Assembly: GCF_024499055.1 (NCBI RefSeq)
Contig: NZ_CP071249.1
Location: 930,001-994,000 of the forward strand
Reading direction: 5' to 3'
Origin: Turicibacter bilis
GTDB taxonomy: Bacteria > Bacillota_I > Bacilli_A > MOL361 > Turicibacteraceae
Length of the DNA stretch: 64,000 bases
Shown here: positions 54,242 through 63,568 of the stretch, in pieces
Layout: each line of letters starts with the position of its first letter
Position numbering within the stretch: the first letter of the stretch is position 1
Position numbers and translations under genes: made by a program
Notes under the pieces: model-generated
What the model saw: only the letters and a program-made list of their open reading frames with translations
What the model was told of the DNA's origin: nothing
Database searches by the model: none

Positions 54242-54418
54242 CTGAGATATGCGTAAGGTGATTAGTTCTTTAAATCCGAACACTTTTGATAAGGGAATCC
54301 GATTCTCTAATACCGTGTTGAATGCCTAGCTTTTTCCACCTAGGACTCCTAACGTATTAGATACGATGCCCACCTGCTAATTTAGCGGGTTTATATCCTA
54401 ACACCTACGGTATTTTGG
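54242..54418 (+). ncRNA. ssrS: 6S RNA, copy 4
   Basis: Closing stem CTGAGATAT/GTATTTTGG and GTA-A-GGTG-A-TTAG/CTAACACCTAC; bubble AATCCGAACACTTTTGATAAGGG; 3' hairpin ACCTGCT/AGCGGGT; apical CTAATAC/GTATTAG as in copy 1 but the loop CCTAG/CTAGG as in copies 2-3. It has the clearest promoter and terminator of the set, so it is the most likely to be expressed on its own. Confidence 0.85.
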
Positions 54419-54450
54419 AGAAACACAAGCATTTGCTTGTGTTTTTTTAT
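54419..54450 (+). terminator. Terminator of 6S RNA copy 4
   Basis: AAACACAAGC, ATTT loop, GCTTGTGTTT followed by Ts. Confidence 0.92.
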
Positions 54451-54576
54451 TTCTCATAAAAAGGTAATAAAATGTAACCCTAGAATAGACACTGTAAAAA
54501 GAGGTTCTTTGTCAGATAGTGTTGCTGATTAATTTGTGACCTATTACAATGAAAAATTAAATTGAAATCCTAGTGG

Positions 54577-55110
54577 TTATGCTGCTAGGATTTTTGTTTT
54601 AGGTTTTGTTAGATTTTGAATCATGAGAATACAAGATTTAAAATGATAGAAACTGCGATATCCAAAGGCAATACGCTTAATGACTTTAATTTTATTATTA
54701 ATTCCTTCAATAAGAGCATTTTTGTAGTGAGTTGAGAGTGTATTTTTGATATAAGATTGATAAGTTTTAAAGGTTTGAAAAGCTGTTTGAAATTCAGGAG
54801 AAATAAGCGAATGTTCTGTTTCAAGCAAATGATTAAATCGTTCTAAGTTTTTCGTTTGAAGAGCGAAAAGTAAGTCTTGATAGAGATCATAAGTTGCTTT
54901 TAGTTCAGGAGATAAATCAAGTAGAAAGTTTAAGATATCAATTTCTCGCATCGGTTGTTTAAAGAAGTAAACTGATCGATAAGTTGTGGTATTAAGTAAA
55001 GAGTGAGATTTTAAAAATAGTCGCCAATAACGTTTGAATTTTCGATGGTGCTTTTTAAACTTTTTCATGAATCGGATACGAGTTTTATTCAGTGCACGAG
55101 AGATATTGTT
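54577..55110 (-). pseudogene. ISL3-family transposase, C-terminal fragment
   Basis: The ~163-residue open frame plus a few codons upstream (SRALNKTRIRFMKKFKKHH) matches the C-terminal part of ISL3 transposases, ending with NKIKVIKRIAFGYRSFYHFK. An in-frame TAG near 55120 and loss of the central catalytic region next to the IS21-like left end show it is dead. Confidence 0.8.
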
Positions 55111-55205
55111 TATAGTATTCTAATAATTAACAGGGATGCATTTGAAAAGTTAACATCTCTTTTGTAAAATTATCCATATCAACTAGAGATATGGAGGAGA
55201 TAGGA

Positions 55206-56774
55206 GTGCTAACTTTGGAGAAGAAAGAAAAAATGATTCGTTTATATCTAAAAGGTCTATCTTATACCGACATTGCTAAAGAGATAGGAATGACTCGACA
55301 AACGGTTAGTAAATATATTAAGCAATATGAGAAGGATCAACAAGAATTAGAATTAGCTACGACCGCTGAAGAAAAAGAACAGATTATTATCCGTTCATCT
55401 GCTAAGCCTAAGTACGATAGTAGTAAACGTCAACGTATTAAATTAACACCTGATGTTGAGTCAATGATTGATTCTTGCTTAGAAGAAAATAAACAAAAGA
55501 TTCAACAGGGGAAACGGAAACTCATCATGAAAAATACAGATATTTATGAATGGCTGATTTCGAAAAATATTGATATTAGCTATCGTTCAGTTTGTGCTTA
55601 TGTTTCTAAACAAGCCCAACGTTCAAAAGAGGCATTTATTAGGCAAGTTTATGAGCCTGGACAAGTGGCTGAATTTGATTGGGGAGATGTTACTCTTTAT
55701 ATTGAGGAATTGGGTGCTGAGCGACGATTTAAAATTGGAGTGTTTGACTTAAAATATAGTGATAAGAGATTTGCTTACCTTTATTCACATGAAAATACGG
55801 AAGCTTTTCTTGATATTCACACTCGCTTCTTTGAAGAAATCAAAGGGGTTCCGACTGAAATCGTCTATGACAATGCACGTGTTCAAGTGAAACATCTAGC
55901 TGGTAGAGAAAAACAACCCACTGAGGTGGTTAAAAAATTAATGAATTATTACGGTTATATTCCCCGATACACCAATCCTTACAGTGGTCATGAAAAAGGT
56001 CATGTGGAGCGTTCTGTTGAATTAATTCGACGAAAAGCTTATAGTAAGTCTCACCATTTCAAAACAATTGCAGATGCTGTTACTGCACTTTTAGAAGCAA
56101 CTCACCGTGAAAATCAAAAAATAAAACAACGAACGAACCAATCTGCAGAAACTGTATTTGCACAAGAACAGAAGAATTTACTTCCATATAGGTTACCCTT
56201 GGATACTTATTTAACCTCTACCTATAAAGTGAATAAATATAGTTTTATTCATGTCGATTCCAATTTTTATTCTGTTCCGGATTACTTAGTAGGAAAAGAG
56301 GTGACTGTCCGTAAAAACATTAACCAGATTAAAGTTTATTTCGATGATCGATTTTTATTTAAGGCTAACCGATTAATCGGACGTCACCAATATCATATAG
56401 ATATTCATCACTATTTAGCGACATTAAAAAAGAAGCCCGGGGCAATTGCGCATAGCTTGGCTCTCAAACAAGCTACTCCCTGGCTTCAAAACATATTCCA
56501 AACTTATTATAACACAAATCCACGAGACTTTATCTATCTATTAACAATAATTGAGCAGAACTCTCTTGAAACGGTTCAGTTTGCGATTGAATCTTTAAAA
56601 CGACAAGGGTTACCGATTCAAAATCATCACATCATCAATTACTTATTGAATTTAAACCCTAGTCAGTTCAATACCAAAGATTTAATTGAAGCCCCTATTG
56701 AACAAGCTTGTTATCATCAATTATCTGAAATTAGTTCAATGTATAGTCAAGGAGAAAACTCATGGATCAATTAA
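55206..56774 (+). CDS. istA: IS21-family transposase IstA
   Basis: About 522 residues. N-terminal helix-turn-helix (YLKGLSYTDIAKEIGMTRQTVSKYI), DDE integrase core with EFDWGDV and VYDNARVQVK plus a later Glu in GHVERSVE, and a C-terminal beta region. The GTG at 55206 follows GGAGG by 8 bases; an ATG 15 bases upstream overlaps that site. Intact, so possibly active. Confidence 0.93.
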   Translation: MLTLEKKEKMIRLYLKGLSYTDIAKEIGMTRQTVSKYIKQYEKDQQELELATTAEEKEQIIIRSSAKPKYDSSKRQRIKLTPDVESMIDSCLEENKQKIQQGKRKLIMKNTDIYEWLISKNIDISYRSVCAYVSKQAQRSKEAFIRQVYEPGQVAEFDWGDVTLYIEELGAERRFKIGVFDLKYSDKRFAYLYSHENTEAFLDIHTRFFEEIKGVPTEIVYDNARVQVKHLAGREKQPTEVVKKLMNYYGYIPRYTNPYSGHEKGHVERSVELIRRKAYSKSHHFKTIADAVTALLEATHRENQKIKQRTNQSAETVFAQEQKNLLPYRLPLDTYLTSTYKVNKYSFIHVDSNFYSVPDYLVGKEVTVRKNINQIKVYFDDRFLFKANRLIGRHQYHIDIHHYLATLKKKPGAIAHSLALKQATPWLQNIFQTYYNTNPRDFIYLLTIIEQNSLETVQFAIESLKRQGLPIQNHHIINYLLNLNPSQFNTKDLIEAPIEQACYHQLSEISSMYSQGENSWIN

Positions 56775-57514
56775 TTAAAACTTACACCAAACATTTACGC
56801 TTACCTTATATTCATCAAAATTTGTCTTTTCATTTAGAACAAGCTCGGTTAGAAAATCAATCCTATGAAGAGTTCTTACTGAATCTTTTTCAATATGAGG
56901 TTGAACTTAGACAACAGAATGGGGTTAATACGCGTATAAGAGCTGCTAAATTTCCATATCTAAAACATTTAGAGGAATTAGAGGTCGCTGCTTTACCATT
57001 AGAGGCTCAAAAACATTATCAAACATTAAAAAGCTTAGAATTTATTGAAAAGAAACAAAATGTCATACTAGCAGGTAACCCTGGAACTGGTAAAAGTCAT
57101 ACGGTCATTGGACTTGGAATTAAAGCCTGTCAAGCTGGATATCATGTGTATTTTGCGCATGTTCCGACTTTAATTATTGAGTTAAAAGAAGCAAAAAATG
57201 AACGTGTCCTACAACGTTTAAAAAAGAAGTTTGATAAATATCATCTCGTTATTTTAGATGAGCTTGGTTATATCTCGTTTGATAAAGAAGGCGCAGAGCT
57301 GCTCTTTAACTTTATCTCTACTCGATGTGAAAAAGCATCAACAATGTTTACGACTAACTTGCCCTTTTCAAGATGGAATGAAATCTTCCATGATCCGATT
57401 ATCACAGCGGCCATGGTTGATCGCATTACCCATCAATCTTATGTGATTAACATGAATGGAACAAGCTATCGTCTACAACAATCAAAAAAATTCTTAGAAA
57501 ATCATGAAAGTTAA
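56762..57514 (+). CDS. istB: IS21-family ATP-binding protein IstB
   Basis: 250 residues, AAA+ regulator with GNPGTGKSHT (Walker A), VILDELGYISF (Walker B) and TTNLPFSRW. Works with IstA in target capture. Overlaps istA by 13 bp; AAGGAG precedes the ATG. Confidence 0.95.
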   Translation: MDQLIKTYTKHLRLPYIHQNLSFHLEQARLENQSYEEFLLNLFQYEVELRQQNGVNTRIRAAKFPYLKHLEELEVAALPLEAQKHYQTLKSLEFIEKKQNVILAGNPGTGKSHTVIGLGIKACQAGYHVYFAHVPTLIIELKEAKNERVLQRLKKKFDKYHLVILDELGYISFDKEGAELLFNFISTRCEKASTMFTTNLPFSRWNEIFHDPIITAAMVDRITHQSYVINMNGTSYRLQQSKKFLENHES

Positions 57515-57550
57515 AAATTAAATTTCAATTAAGTTAACTTTTCACTTGCA

Positions 57551-58030
57551 ATATACACTTCCTTTGTGTATCGTTTAAAATAAGCTTGAAGGGAGCTTAA
57601 ACGACGATCTTCAATGATATCGATGATTTGTTTGGATTCAGCATCACAAAAGATAAAAGACATATGACCCATTCCCTAGCAGTGGAGGATTTATGCTTCG
57701 CATGCCAGGTGACCCTCAGCAGACTTAACCGATTTAAATTCATCAAAACAAAGATTTTCAGGTAAATAATTAAAGTTTAAGGTTTGAGATTCATAAAAGC
57801 TATGGATGATACGATTGACAGTTGAATGAGAGACCTGATGACGACGAGCGATATCACATTCAGAGATTTTATTTTGAGCCTCTAAAGCAATGGCATGTTT
57901 CGTGTTATAAGAAATATAACAGTTCTTTTCAACGATTGAAGTTTTTAGTGTAAAGGTAGATTGGCAATGCCCACAATAATAACGCTGTTTTTTGAGCTCT
58001 AAGTAGGTATCATGAAGGGAGACTTTTGGT
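57551..58030 (-). pseudogene. ISL3-family transposase, N-terminal/central fragment
   Basis: On the minus strand the frame runs KVSLHDTYLELKKQRYYC...CQSTFTLKTS through helix-turn-helix (ISECDIARRHQVSHSTVNRII) to CFDEFKSVKSAEG, where about 45 extra bases (roughly 57668-57712) with two in-frame stops interrupt it, then resumes MSFIFCDAESKQIIDIIEDRRLSSLQAYFKRY. The frame ends at the IS21-like right end. Confidence 0.75.
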
Positions 58031-58149
58031 TCTATAATATTTGGTGTTGCTGATTAAGCAGCACTTTTTTCATGGCATCAAAAAAAGAGACCTCAAGTCT
58101 CAATCCTGTTACAATGTTATCGGCTAAAACAATATTGAAAGGATAAGAT

Positions 58150-58404
58150 TTGATGTCTCACTCATATTTTACTAGAAAACTTTTAAATATTAAAGATAAA
58201 AACATTACATTCCTTGAAGATTCACTTGAAGAAGTTAAATTAAACGGAATTACTAGCTTTATTTTTAAAGGAACCCTCTCGTATCAACCGACTCATTGTC
58301 AAAAATGCGGAACTCTATTTGATTCAAAATTTAAGAAGCATGGATTTAAAACCTCTCGAATTGTCATTCCAAAAGTCTGGTTCTATAATATTTGGTGTGG
58401 GTGA
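58150..58404 (+). pseudogene. ISL3-family transposase, inverted N-terminal fragment
   Basis: 84 residues on the plus strand. Opening MMSHSYFTRKLLNIKDKNI and CQKCG zinc-binding region are the normal N-terminus of ISL3 transposases, through KTSRIVIPKV at 58377; beyond that the frame reads into the repeated end sequence. The minus fragment resumes at exactly the next codons, so this piece appears to be the same gene inverted, or a second copy. Confidence 0.7.
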
Positions 58405-58493
58405 CAGTCCTACAACTTTTCTTTTGTAAAAAAGAACCTTTTTATTTTGCCCTTTACAAGGGTACATTTTATCAACATTGAAGTACCTTATTT

Positions 58494-59429
58494 TTATTTT
58501 CTAGCAATTAATAAAAGATATTTAAAAAACTTTATTTTTTCCTTCAATGAAAGTTTCATTATAAAACGATAAAAAAGTGGATTCTTCTTCATTGAAATAT
58601 TTTGTTTTTTCCATTCATCTTTAAAATAAGAACGAACTTGTGCATCACATTCAAGCACAACCCGATAATAGTAAAGATGTAAGTATAAAAATAAATCAAG
58701 TTCCTGTTTATATTCAGGCTGTGCATTCAAAAGTTTTCGAACGTAATTTAATGACTTTGATACAGTATAAATAGAGGTCCCTTTTGTATTTGAAACACTG
58801 CTTGGTCTTAAATAATAATTATACAAAATATCTCGTATAACTGATACAGTTGGATTTGATAACGCTATTAAAAATAAACTTGCTAAGTCTTCACCATAAC
58901 GTAAATCTTTAGGTAACACTATCTGATTTTCCATTAGAAACTCTCGTTTAATTAATTTATTCCATAACGCTCCATTTAGAGCTCCATTTAACAAGCAACT
59001 GATTAAGCTTTCATTATTTAACTCTTCTAAATGCAAAGATGATGGTCGAATTTGTCCATCACTCCTTACAAATTGATAATCAAAACAAATTAAATCTGCA
59101 GTAGATTGACATGCTATCTCATTTAAGCGTTGTAAAGAATTTGGATTTAACCAGTCATCACTATCCATCCATAAAACATAATCTCCGCTGGCCACTTCTA
59201 ATCCTTTCTGTCTAGCAACTTGTACGCCTTGATTTGCTTGGCGAAGTAAAATCAGTTTTAATGCATGACTTTGTTGATAATCTTTAACCACCCTAGCTGT
59301 CTGATCACTTGATCCATCATCAACAATAATAACCTCAACTTCTTGATAGAACTGAGATTCAATTGAATCTAAACAAGTCGTAATATAATCTGCTACGTTA
59401 TAAGCAGGTATTATGATGCTAATCTTCAT
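58494..59429 (-). CDS. Family 2 glycosyltransferase
   Basis: 311 residues, GT-A fold at the N-terminus: IIPAYNVADYI, IVDDGSSDQTA and WMDSDDWLNP (DxD-like). Transfers a sugar from a nucleotide donor onto a growing surface polysaccharide; the sugar is unknown. Last gene of the operon read from the right, and the closest to the ISL3 remains, which may have removed genes beyond it. Confidence 0.9.
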   Translation of the reverse strand: MKISIIIPAYNVADYITTCLDSIESQFYQEVEVIIVDDGSSDQTARVVKDYQQSHALKLILLRQANQGVQVARQKGLEVASGDYVLWMDSDDWLNPNSLQRLNEIACQSTADLICFDYQFVRSDGQIRPSSLHLEELNNESLISCLLNGALNGALWNKLIKREFLMENQIVLPKDLRYGEDLASLFLIALSNPTVSVIRDILYNYYLRPSSVSNTKGTSIYTVSKSLNYVRKLLNAQPEYKQELDLFLYLHLYYYRVVLECDAQVRSYFKDEWKKQNISMKKNPLFYRFIMKLSLKEKIKFFKYLLLIARK

Positions 59430-59440
59430 ATTATCACTTC

Positions 59441-60532
59441 CTATAAAATAGATTCAATTTTATATAAAATTTCATCAATATCAAACTGGGCAGCTAGTTT
59501 TGCACTTTTTGCCTCCAGCATTGGGATTGAAAAACTTCCATCTAAAATTTGACTTAATACTTCCACCATTCCATCAGCACTACATTCACACATCAGTCCC
59601 GCTTCTCCATCATTTAAAATTTCTTGATTTCCAGTAATTTTTGTTGCAACAATAGCCTTATTTAAAACTAACGCCTCTAACAAAACAATAGGATAACCTT
59701 CTGTTCGTGAAGAAGACATAAAAATATTTGCTGATTTCATATAAGGATAAGGATTTTCTTGATAACCAAGTAATTTTACACAGTGAGATAACTGTAACGA
59801 ATCAATCAACTTTTCAAGTTCTACACGTTGAGGTCCTTCTCCAACAATCACTAAATCTACCTCAAAACGTTCAACTATCTTAGCAAAAGCTCGAATCAGT
59901 ATATCAAATCCTTTTTGAGGATTCAAACGACCAATTGTAACAATCGTCTGTCGCGGATAATTCACCTCAAAGGCTTCTGCTTTTTTTATAATTTGCTCCG
60001 GAATCACAGGATTAGGAATAACTCTTAAAGAGACATCAACCTGTTTAAACCGATCCTTAAATGCAGCAACTGAATCATTGGAAACAAAAATCAACTCATC
60101 AAAGTGACAATAACAACGTGCTTCATCTCCTGGATAAAACATATTTTTAGTCCAATGATTTTTATGCATATCTGTGTGAATCCATGCGATTTTTTTACTC
60201 GCCTTATTAGGAGAATGAGCAATTAAATTCGTAGCCATCCCCTCTAAAAAAGCAATTTCAACATCATATTGTTCTTTAATCTTTAAACGATAATACCACT
60301 TTCGAAAATACTTAATAATTCGGCTCTGTAACCAGTACATCCACCCTGAACCTTTCATTAAATACTGAACATTAATCCCTGCTGGAATTTGATCAAGATA
60401 AACGCCTTGATGCTGCAATACAATGAGCGTAATCTCGAACTTCTTTTGATCAAGGCGACCTAAAAGATCAATTAAGACCCTCTCAGCCCCTCCCCCTTTT
60501 AAATGGGGAATCATGAACATGACTTTCTTCAT
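59441..60532 (-). CDS. Family 4 glycosyltransferase
   Basis: 363 residues, GT-B fold: N-terminal MIPHLKGGGAERVL, and the C-terminal nucleotide-sugar domain with VTIGRLNPQKGFDILI and SSSRTEGYPIVLLEAL (E-x7-E). Cytoplasmic, acts on a lipid-linked oligosaccharide. 11-14 bp gaps to its neighbours. Confidence 0.92.
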   Translation of the reverse strand: MKKVMFMIPHLKGGGAERVLIDLLGRLDQKKFEITLIVLQHQGVYLDQIPAGINVQYLMKGSGWMYWLQSRIIKYFRKWYYRLKIKEQYDVEIAFLEGMATNLIAHSPNKASKKIAWIHTDMHKNHWTKNMFYPGDEARCYCHFDELIFVSNDSVAAFKDRFKQVDVSLRVIPNPVIPEQIIKKAEAFEVNYPRQTIVTIGRLNPQKGFDILIRAFAKIVERFEVDLVIVGEGPQRVELEKLIDSLQLSHCVKLLGYQENPYPYMKSANIFMSSSRTEGYPIVLLEALVLNKAIVATKITGNQEILNDGEAGLMCECSADGMVEVLSQILDGSFSIPMLEAKSAKLAAQFDIDEILYKIESIL

Positions 60533-60546
60533 TGTCTTCCTCCCTT

Positions 60547-61518
60547 CTAATTCGAGCGTCTGACACCTAGGTTTAATAATACTTTTAAAATCTTAATTTT
60601 AAGTATGAAATGCTTTCCTAACTTGTCTGTAAAATAACGATCCTTATCTTCTAAAAACAACGGATTGTTAATCCAATTTGGATAATATGACATTAAATAA
60701 GCATGATGTTGACGTAGTTTCTGATAAAGATGCCATGGATGTTTACCTTCTAACTTAATGATCTTCGGTAAATGCCTAAAGAAAATTCCACGAATGAAGT
60801 ATAGTTCAAACTGTTGTCTTTCAAAGGTTGTTAGTGAACGAGTTTTTCCATAAGCGGCTAATTGATTTCCAACTTCGTAAATATCATAAATTTTTGGACT
60901 CACTTGGGAAGACATAATCGATCCCACACGTTCCTTACGATAATAGTATAAAAAATCTTCGACATAAACAATCTTAGGTTGATTTAATAAATACTTATAG
61001 GTAAATACATTATCTTCATACCAAAGTCCAACTGGAAACTCAATATCAAACATCTTTATCCATTCGTGCTTATATAACTTATTCCACACCGTTGGATGAC
61101 CTAACATTGGATAGATTTCATTATGGTCAATCAAATCTTTTTTTTCTGTTTGATACACCTCTTTAATTTGAGAAACACATAAATCTGCTTGGGCATCAAT
61201 CATAGCCTCATATAAAACTTTAAGCATATTTACATGTACATAGTCATCCGAATCAACAAATGCAATATATTCACCCGTTGCGCGTTTTAATCCAAAATTT
61301 CTTGCATCTGATAATCCTCCGTTTGGCTTTGTAAATACTTTAATTGCTGGATATTTTTTCTTATAATCCTCTAAAATTGCCATTGAACCATCAGTACTTC
61401 CATCATTGACACATATAATTTCAATTTCTTTTAATGTTTGTGAAACCAAACTCTCTAAACACTCAACTAAATAATCTTCTACATTATAAACAGGTACAAT
61501 AACACTAACCTTAATCAT
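60547..61518 (-). CDS. Family 2 glycosyltransferase
   Basis: 323 residues, IVPVYNVEDYLVECLESL, CVNDGSTDGS and FVDSDDYVH signatures. It is close to the 58494 gene product in its N-terminal domain but not in its acceptor region. Twelve bases separate it from the upstream membrane-protein gene. Confidence 0.92.
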   Translation of the reverse strand: MIKVSVIVPVYNVEDYLVECLESLVSQTLKEIEIICVNDGSTDGSMAILEDYKKKYPAIKVFTKPNGGLSDARNFGLKRATGEYIAFVDSDDYVHVNMLKVLYEAMIDAQADLCVSQIKEVYQTEKKDLIDHNEIYPMLGHPTVWNKLYKHEWIKMFDIEFPVGLWYEDNVFTYKYLLNQPKIVYVEDFLYYYRKERVGSIMSSQVSPKIYDIYEVGNQLAAYGKTRSLTTFERQQFELYFIRGIFFRHLPKIIKLEGKHPWHLYQKLRQHHAYLMSYYPNWINNPLFLEDKDRYFTDKLGKHFILKIKILKVLLNLGVRRSN

Positions 61519-61530
61519 GAGAAACTCCTT

Positions 61531-63546
61531 TTATTTCGAGGCGTTTACCTCATAAACTTGATAACTATTATTTTCATAAATTAATTGACTAAATTCATTT
61601 AAATTTTGTTTCAAATCAGATGAAATCGGACTAGGTACAATTACTAAGTTTACTTGATTAGCCAAAAGAATATCTGAAATACATGAAATCTCTACATTTA
61701 GCTTTTCTAATTCTAAAGATCGTGTGATGATATCATATGCTTTTGCTAAATTGGGTTGTTCAGATTTTAGGTCTAATTCAAGTTCACGGTAATCTGGAAC
61801 CGTATAGACTAATATATGATTTCTTGATTGAAGACGAATTCTAAAATCATAACTTATAATACGTGTTTGCTGTGGTATTTTATCTTTTGTATAGTCATTT
61901 AAGAACTCATCTAATTCAAGCAAATCAATAGGTTGCTTATAAAGTAAATTATAAGTCTTAACTGAATTAATTGTATGAATTTTAGTATCTTCATGAAATA
62001 TCGTATCATTAATAAAAATCACACTACTAATCAAGAAAAATCCACTTAACATTATACGTCTATATTTAAAATCAGCTAATTGAGAAATAGCTAATGTAAC
62101 AGTAATATTCGAAATTACAAGTGCAATTGTACGGTCATACACAATACCTGTTAAGATTGAACTAATAAAGGGGGCAACAATAGGATTAAAAAATAGAATT
62201 AGTGTCGCCAATGGCATAAAGTATAAAATATGATGATCATCCTTTTTGTTAAATCCACATGCTAATAGAAGGACAATTATCATATTTACTAGTATTTGTC
62301 CCATATCAACCAACTTGATTGAAAAGCCGTTATAATAAATTTGAATGAACGCTTGATAAAAATCAACTAAAGTCACTGGTGCATTCATTTTCATAACTAT
62401 CATTATCACACTAGCCATAAAAATCCCAATAACTATTAAAAGACTCATAATTTTTAAAAATGAAAACCACCATTTAGCGTCACGTTGATTAAATCTATAA
62501 ACTAGACAATACAGAGCTAAAAGAAAGGTGATAGGAATTATACTCAATCCTCCAACAATATCATATAAAACTGAGCCTACATATAGTGCGACTGGAGATG
62601 ATAATACCAAGAAGAAATTAAAGTAATCCGCATACCTAAACCATACTAAGTATAAAAATAATAAAAGTAATATCATAACCGATATAAATAAAGCAGTTGA
62701 ATGAGTACTCAAATGGGCAGTCATTATTAAGACTGTGACTAACAATAAGCGTCGATTCGGATGCTTTAAATATATCATTATCAATAAAAGTAAATAACTT
62801 AAAATAAACAAACGATAATTTGCACCATAATAGCTAAACTCTAAGAAATTGAGATTAAAGACGCTTAAAAAGAACACAATCATAAATGAAAGAATACGAT
62901 ATTTCTTATGAAGTTTTGGAGTTAATAGTTCAATCCCATCTAAAACTACACACGGAAAAATCAGAAATGATAACAATGATGGTAACCAAATCATTAACAG
63001 TGTTGAATCCACACTAAATAATTTTGATAACATCGCCATCAACACATAATAACCTTGGTAATTGTACATCCAACTTAAATTTCCCGATTGGCCACTCCAA
63101 GGATCAATAACATTTAAAAAATCACTTTCTACATTCGTTCCAATCAAAGGAAGATAGAAGTTGAAATCCCAATATGTATCTAGACTTCGAAGTATTGTAT
63201 AAAGAAACGTAAACAATATAAAACAACAAATTATCAACCAATTATGTTTTTTAATAAATGATTGCTTTAAATAATTTATTAAGGCACACCACTCTCTGAT
63301 AATTAATACTACTAATGCTAATATAATGATCGAGGTTAAAATAGCCAATATCGTAGTTGAAAAATGTAGTAACATAAACGGCCATGCTATCAATTGATAA
63401 ATACCTAAGATGACAAAAAAACCAAGCGAAAGAGGATGAATTTTGTCAAATGCTACAATCGATACACTTTTATTAACCTTTAACCCTACCGCTATAGATG
63501 CCAATAATAAAAATATAAATAAAAAAACTATTACTATCAAAAACAT
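61531..63546 (-). CDS. Large polytopic membrane protein of polysaccharide locus
   Basis: 671 residues with about 14 membrane segments and a C-terminal soluble region of ~130 residues. The extracytoplasmic stretch DTYWDFNFYLPLIGTNVESDF after the third or fourth segment is reminiscent of GT-C-type glycosyltransferases or of DUF6541-like proteins. A Wzy-type polymerase is another option. Function is inferred only from the operon. Confidence 0.7.
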   Translation of the reverse strand: MFLIVIVFLFIFLLLASIAVGLKVNKSVSIVAFDKIHPLSLGFFVILGIYQLIAWPFMLLHFSTTILAILTSIIILALVVLIIREWCALINYLKQSFIKKHNWLIICCFILFTFLYTILRSLDTYWDFNFYLPLIGTNVESDFLNVIDPWSGQSGNLSWMYNYQGYYVLMAMLSKLFSVDSTLLMIWLPSLLSFLIFPCVVLDGIELLTPKLHKKYRILSFMIVFFLSVFNLNFLEFSYYGANYRLFILSYLLLLIMIYLKHPNRRLLLVTVLIMTAHLSTHSTALFISVMILLLLFLYLVWFRYADYFNFFLVLSSPVALYVGSVLYDIVGGLSIIPITFLLALYCLVYRFNQRDAKWWFSFLKIMSLLIVIGIFMASVIMIVMKMNAPVTLVDFYQAFIQIYYNGFSIKLVDMGQILVNMIIVLLLACGFNKKDDHHILYFMPLATLILFFNPIVAPFISSILTGIVYDRTIALVISNITVTLAISQLADFKYRRIMLSGFFLISSVIFINDTIFHEDTKIHTINSVKTYNLLYKQPIDLLELDEFLNDYTKDKIPQQTRIISYDFRIRLQSRNHILVYTVPDYRELELDLKSEQPNLAKAYDIITRSLELEKLNVEISCISDILLANQVNLVIVPSPISSDLKQNLNEFSQLIYENNSYQVYEVNASK

Positions 63547-63568
63547 ACCCCATTTCTTTGTTATATTA

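Larger units (their letters stand above)
55137..57550 (+). mobile_element. IS21-family insertion sequence
   Basis: Complete element of about 2.41 kb. Imperfect 18-bp terminal inverted repeats: TGCATTTGAAAAGTTAAC (55137-55154) and, on the other strand, TGCAAGTGAAAAGTTAAC (57550-57533). Carries istA and istB. I see no flanking target duplication, and the ISL3 gene lacks sequence across the junction, so a deletion accompanied or followed insertion. Confidence 0.85.
54503..58398 (-). mobile_element. Degenerate ISL3-family element, interrupted and rearranged
   Basis: One end shows GGTTCTTTGTCAGATAGTGTTGCTGATTAA near 54503-54532; related end sequence GGTTCTATAATATTTGGTGT occurs twice, at 58028-58047 and 58379-58398. 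The transposase is broken into three pieces (54577-55110 minus, 57551-58030 minus, 58150-58377 plus), with an IS21-like element between the first two. Confidence 0.7.

Noticed and set aside
52839-54418. Repeated units taken as a CRISPR array or IS repeats
   Set aside because: Units are 173-181 bases with long covarying stems, irregular spacers of 114-390 bases and own promoters; CRISPR repeats are 24-40 bases with uniform spacers.
54577-55068. 163-residue frame as an intact gene
   Set aside because: It lacks the N-terminal and catalytic parts of the ISL3 transposase and is truncated beside the IS21-like element.
58150-58404. 84-residue plus-strand frame as an independent zinc-ribbon protein
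   Set aside because: It is the N-terminal part of an ISL3 transposase and runs into repeated IS-end sequence.
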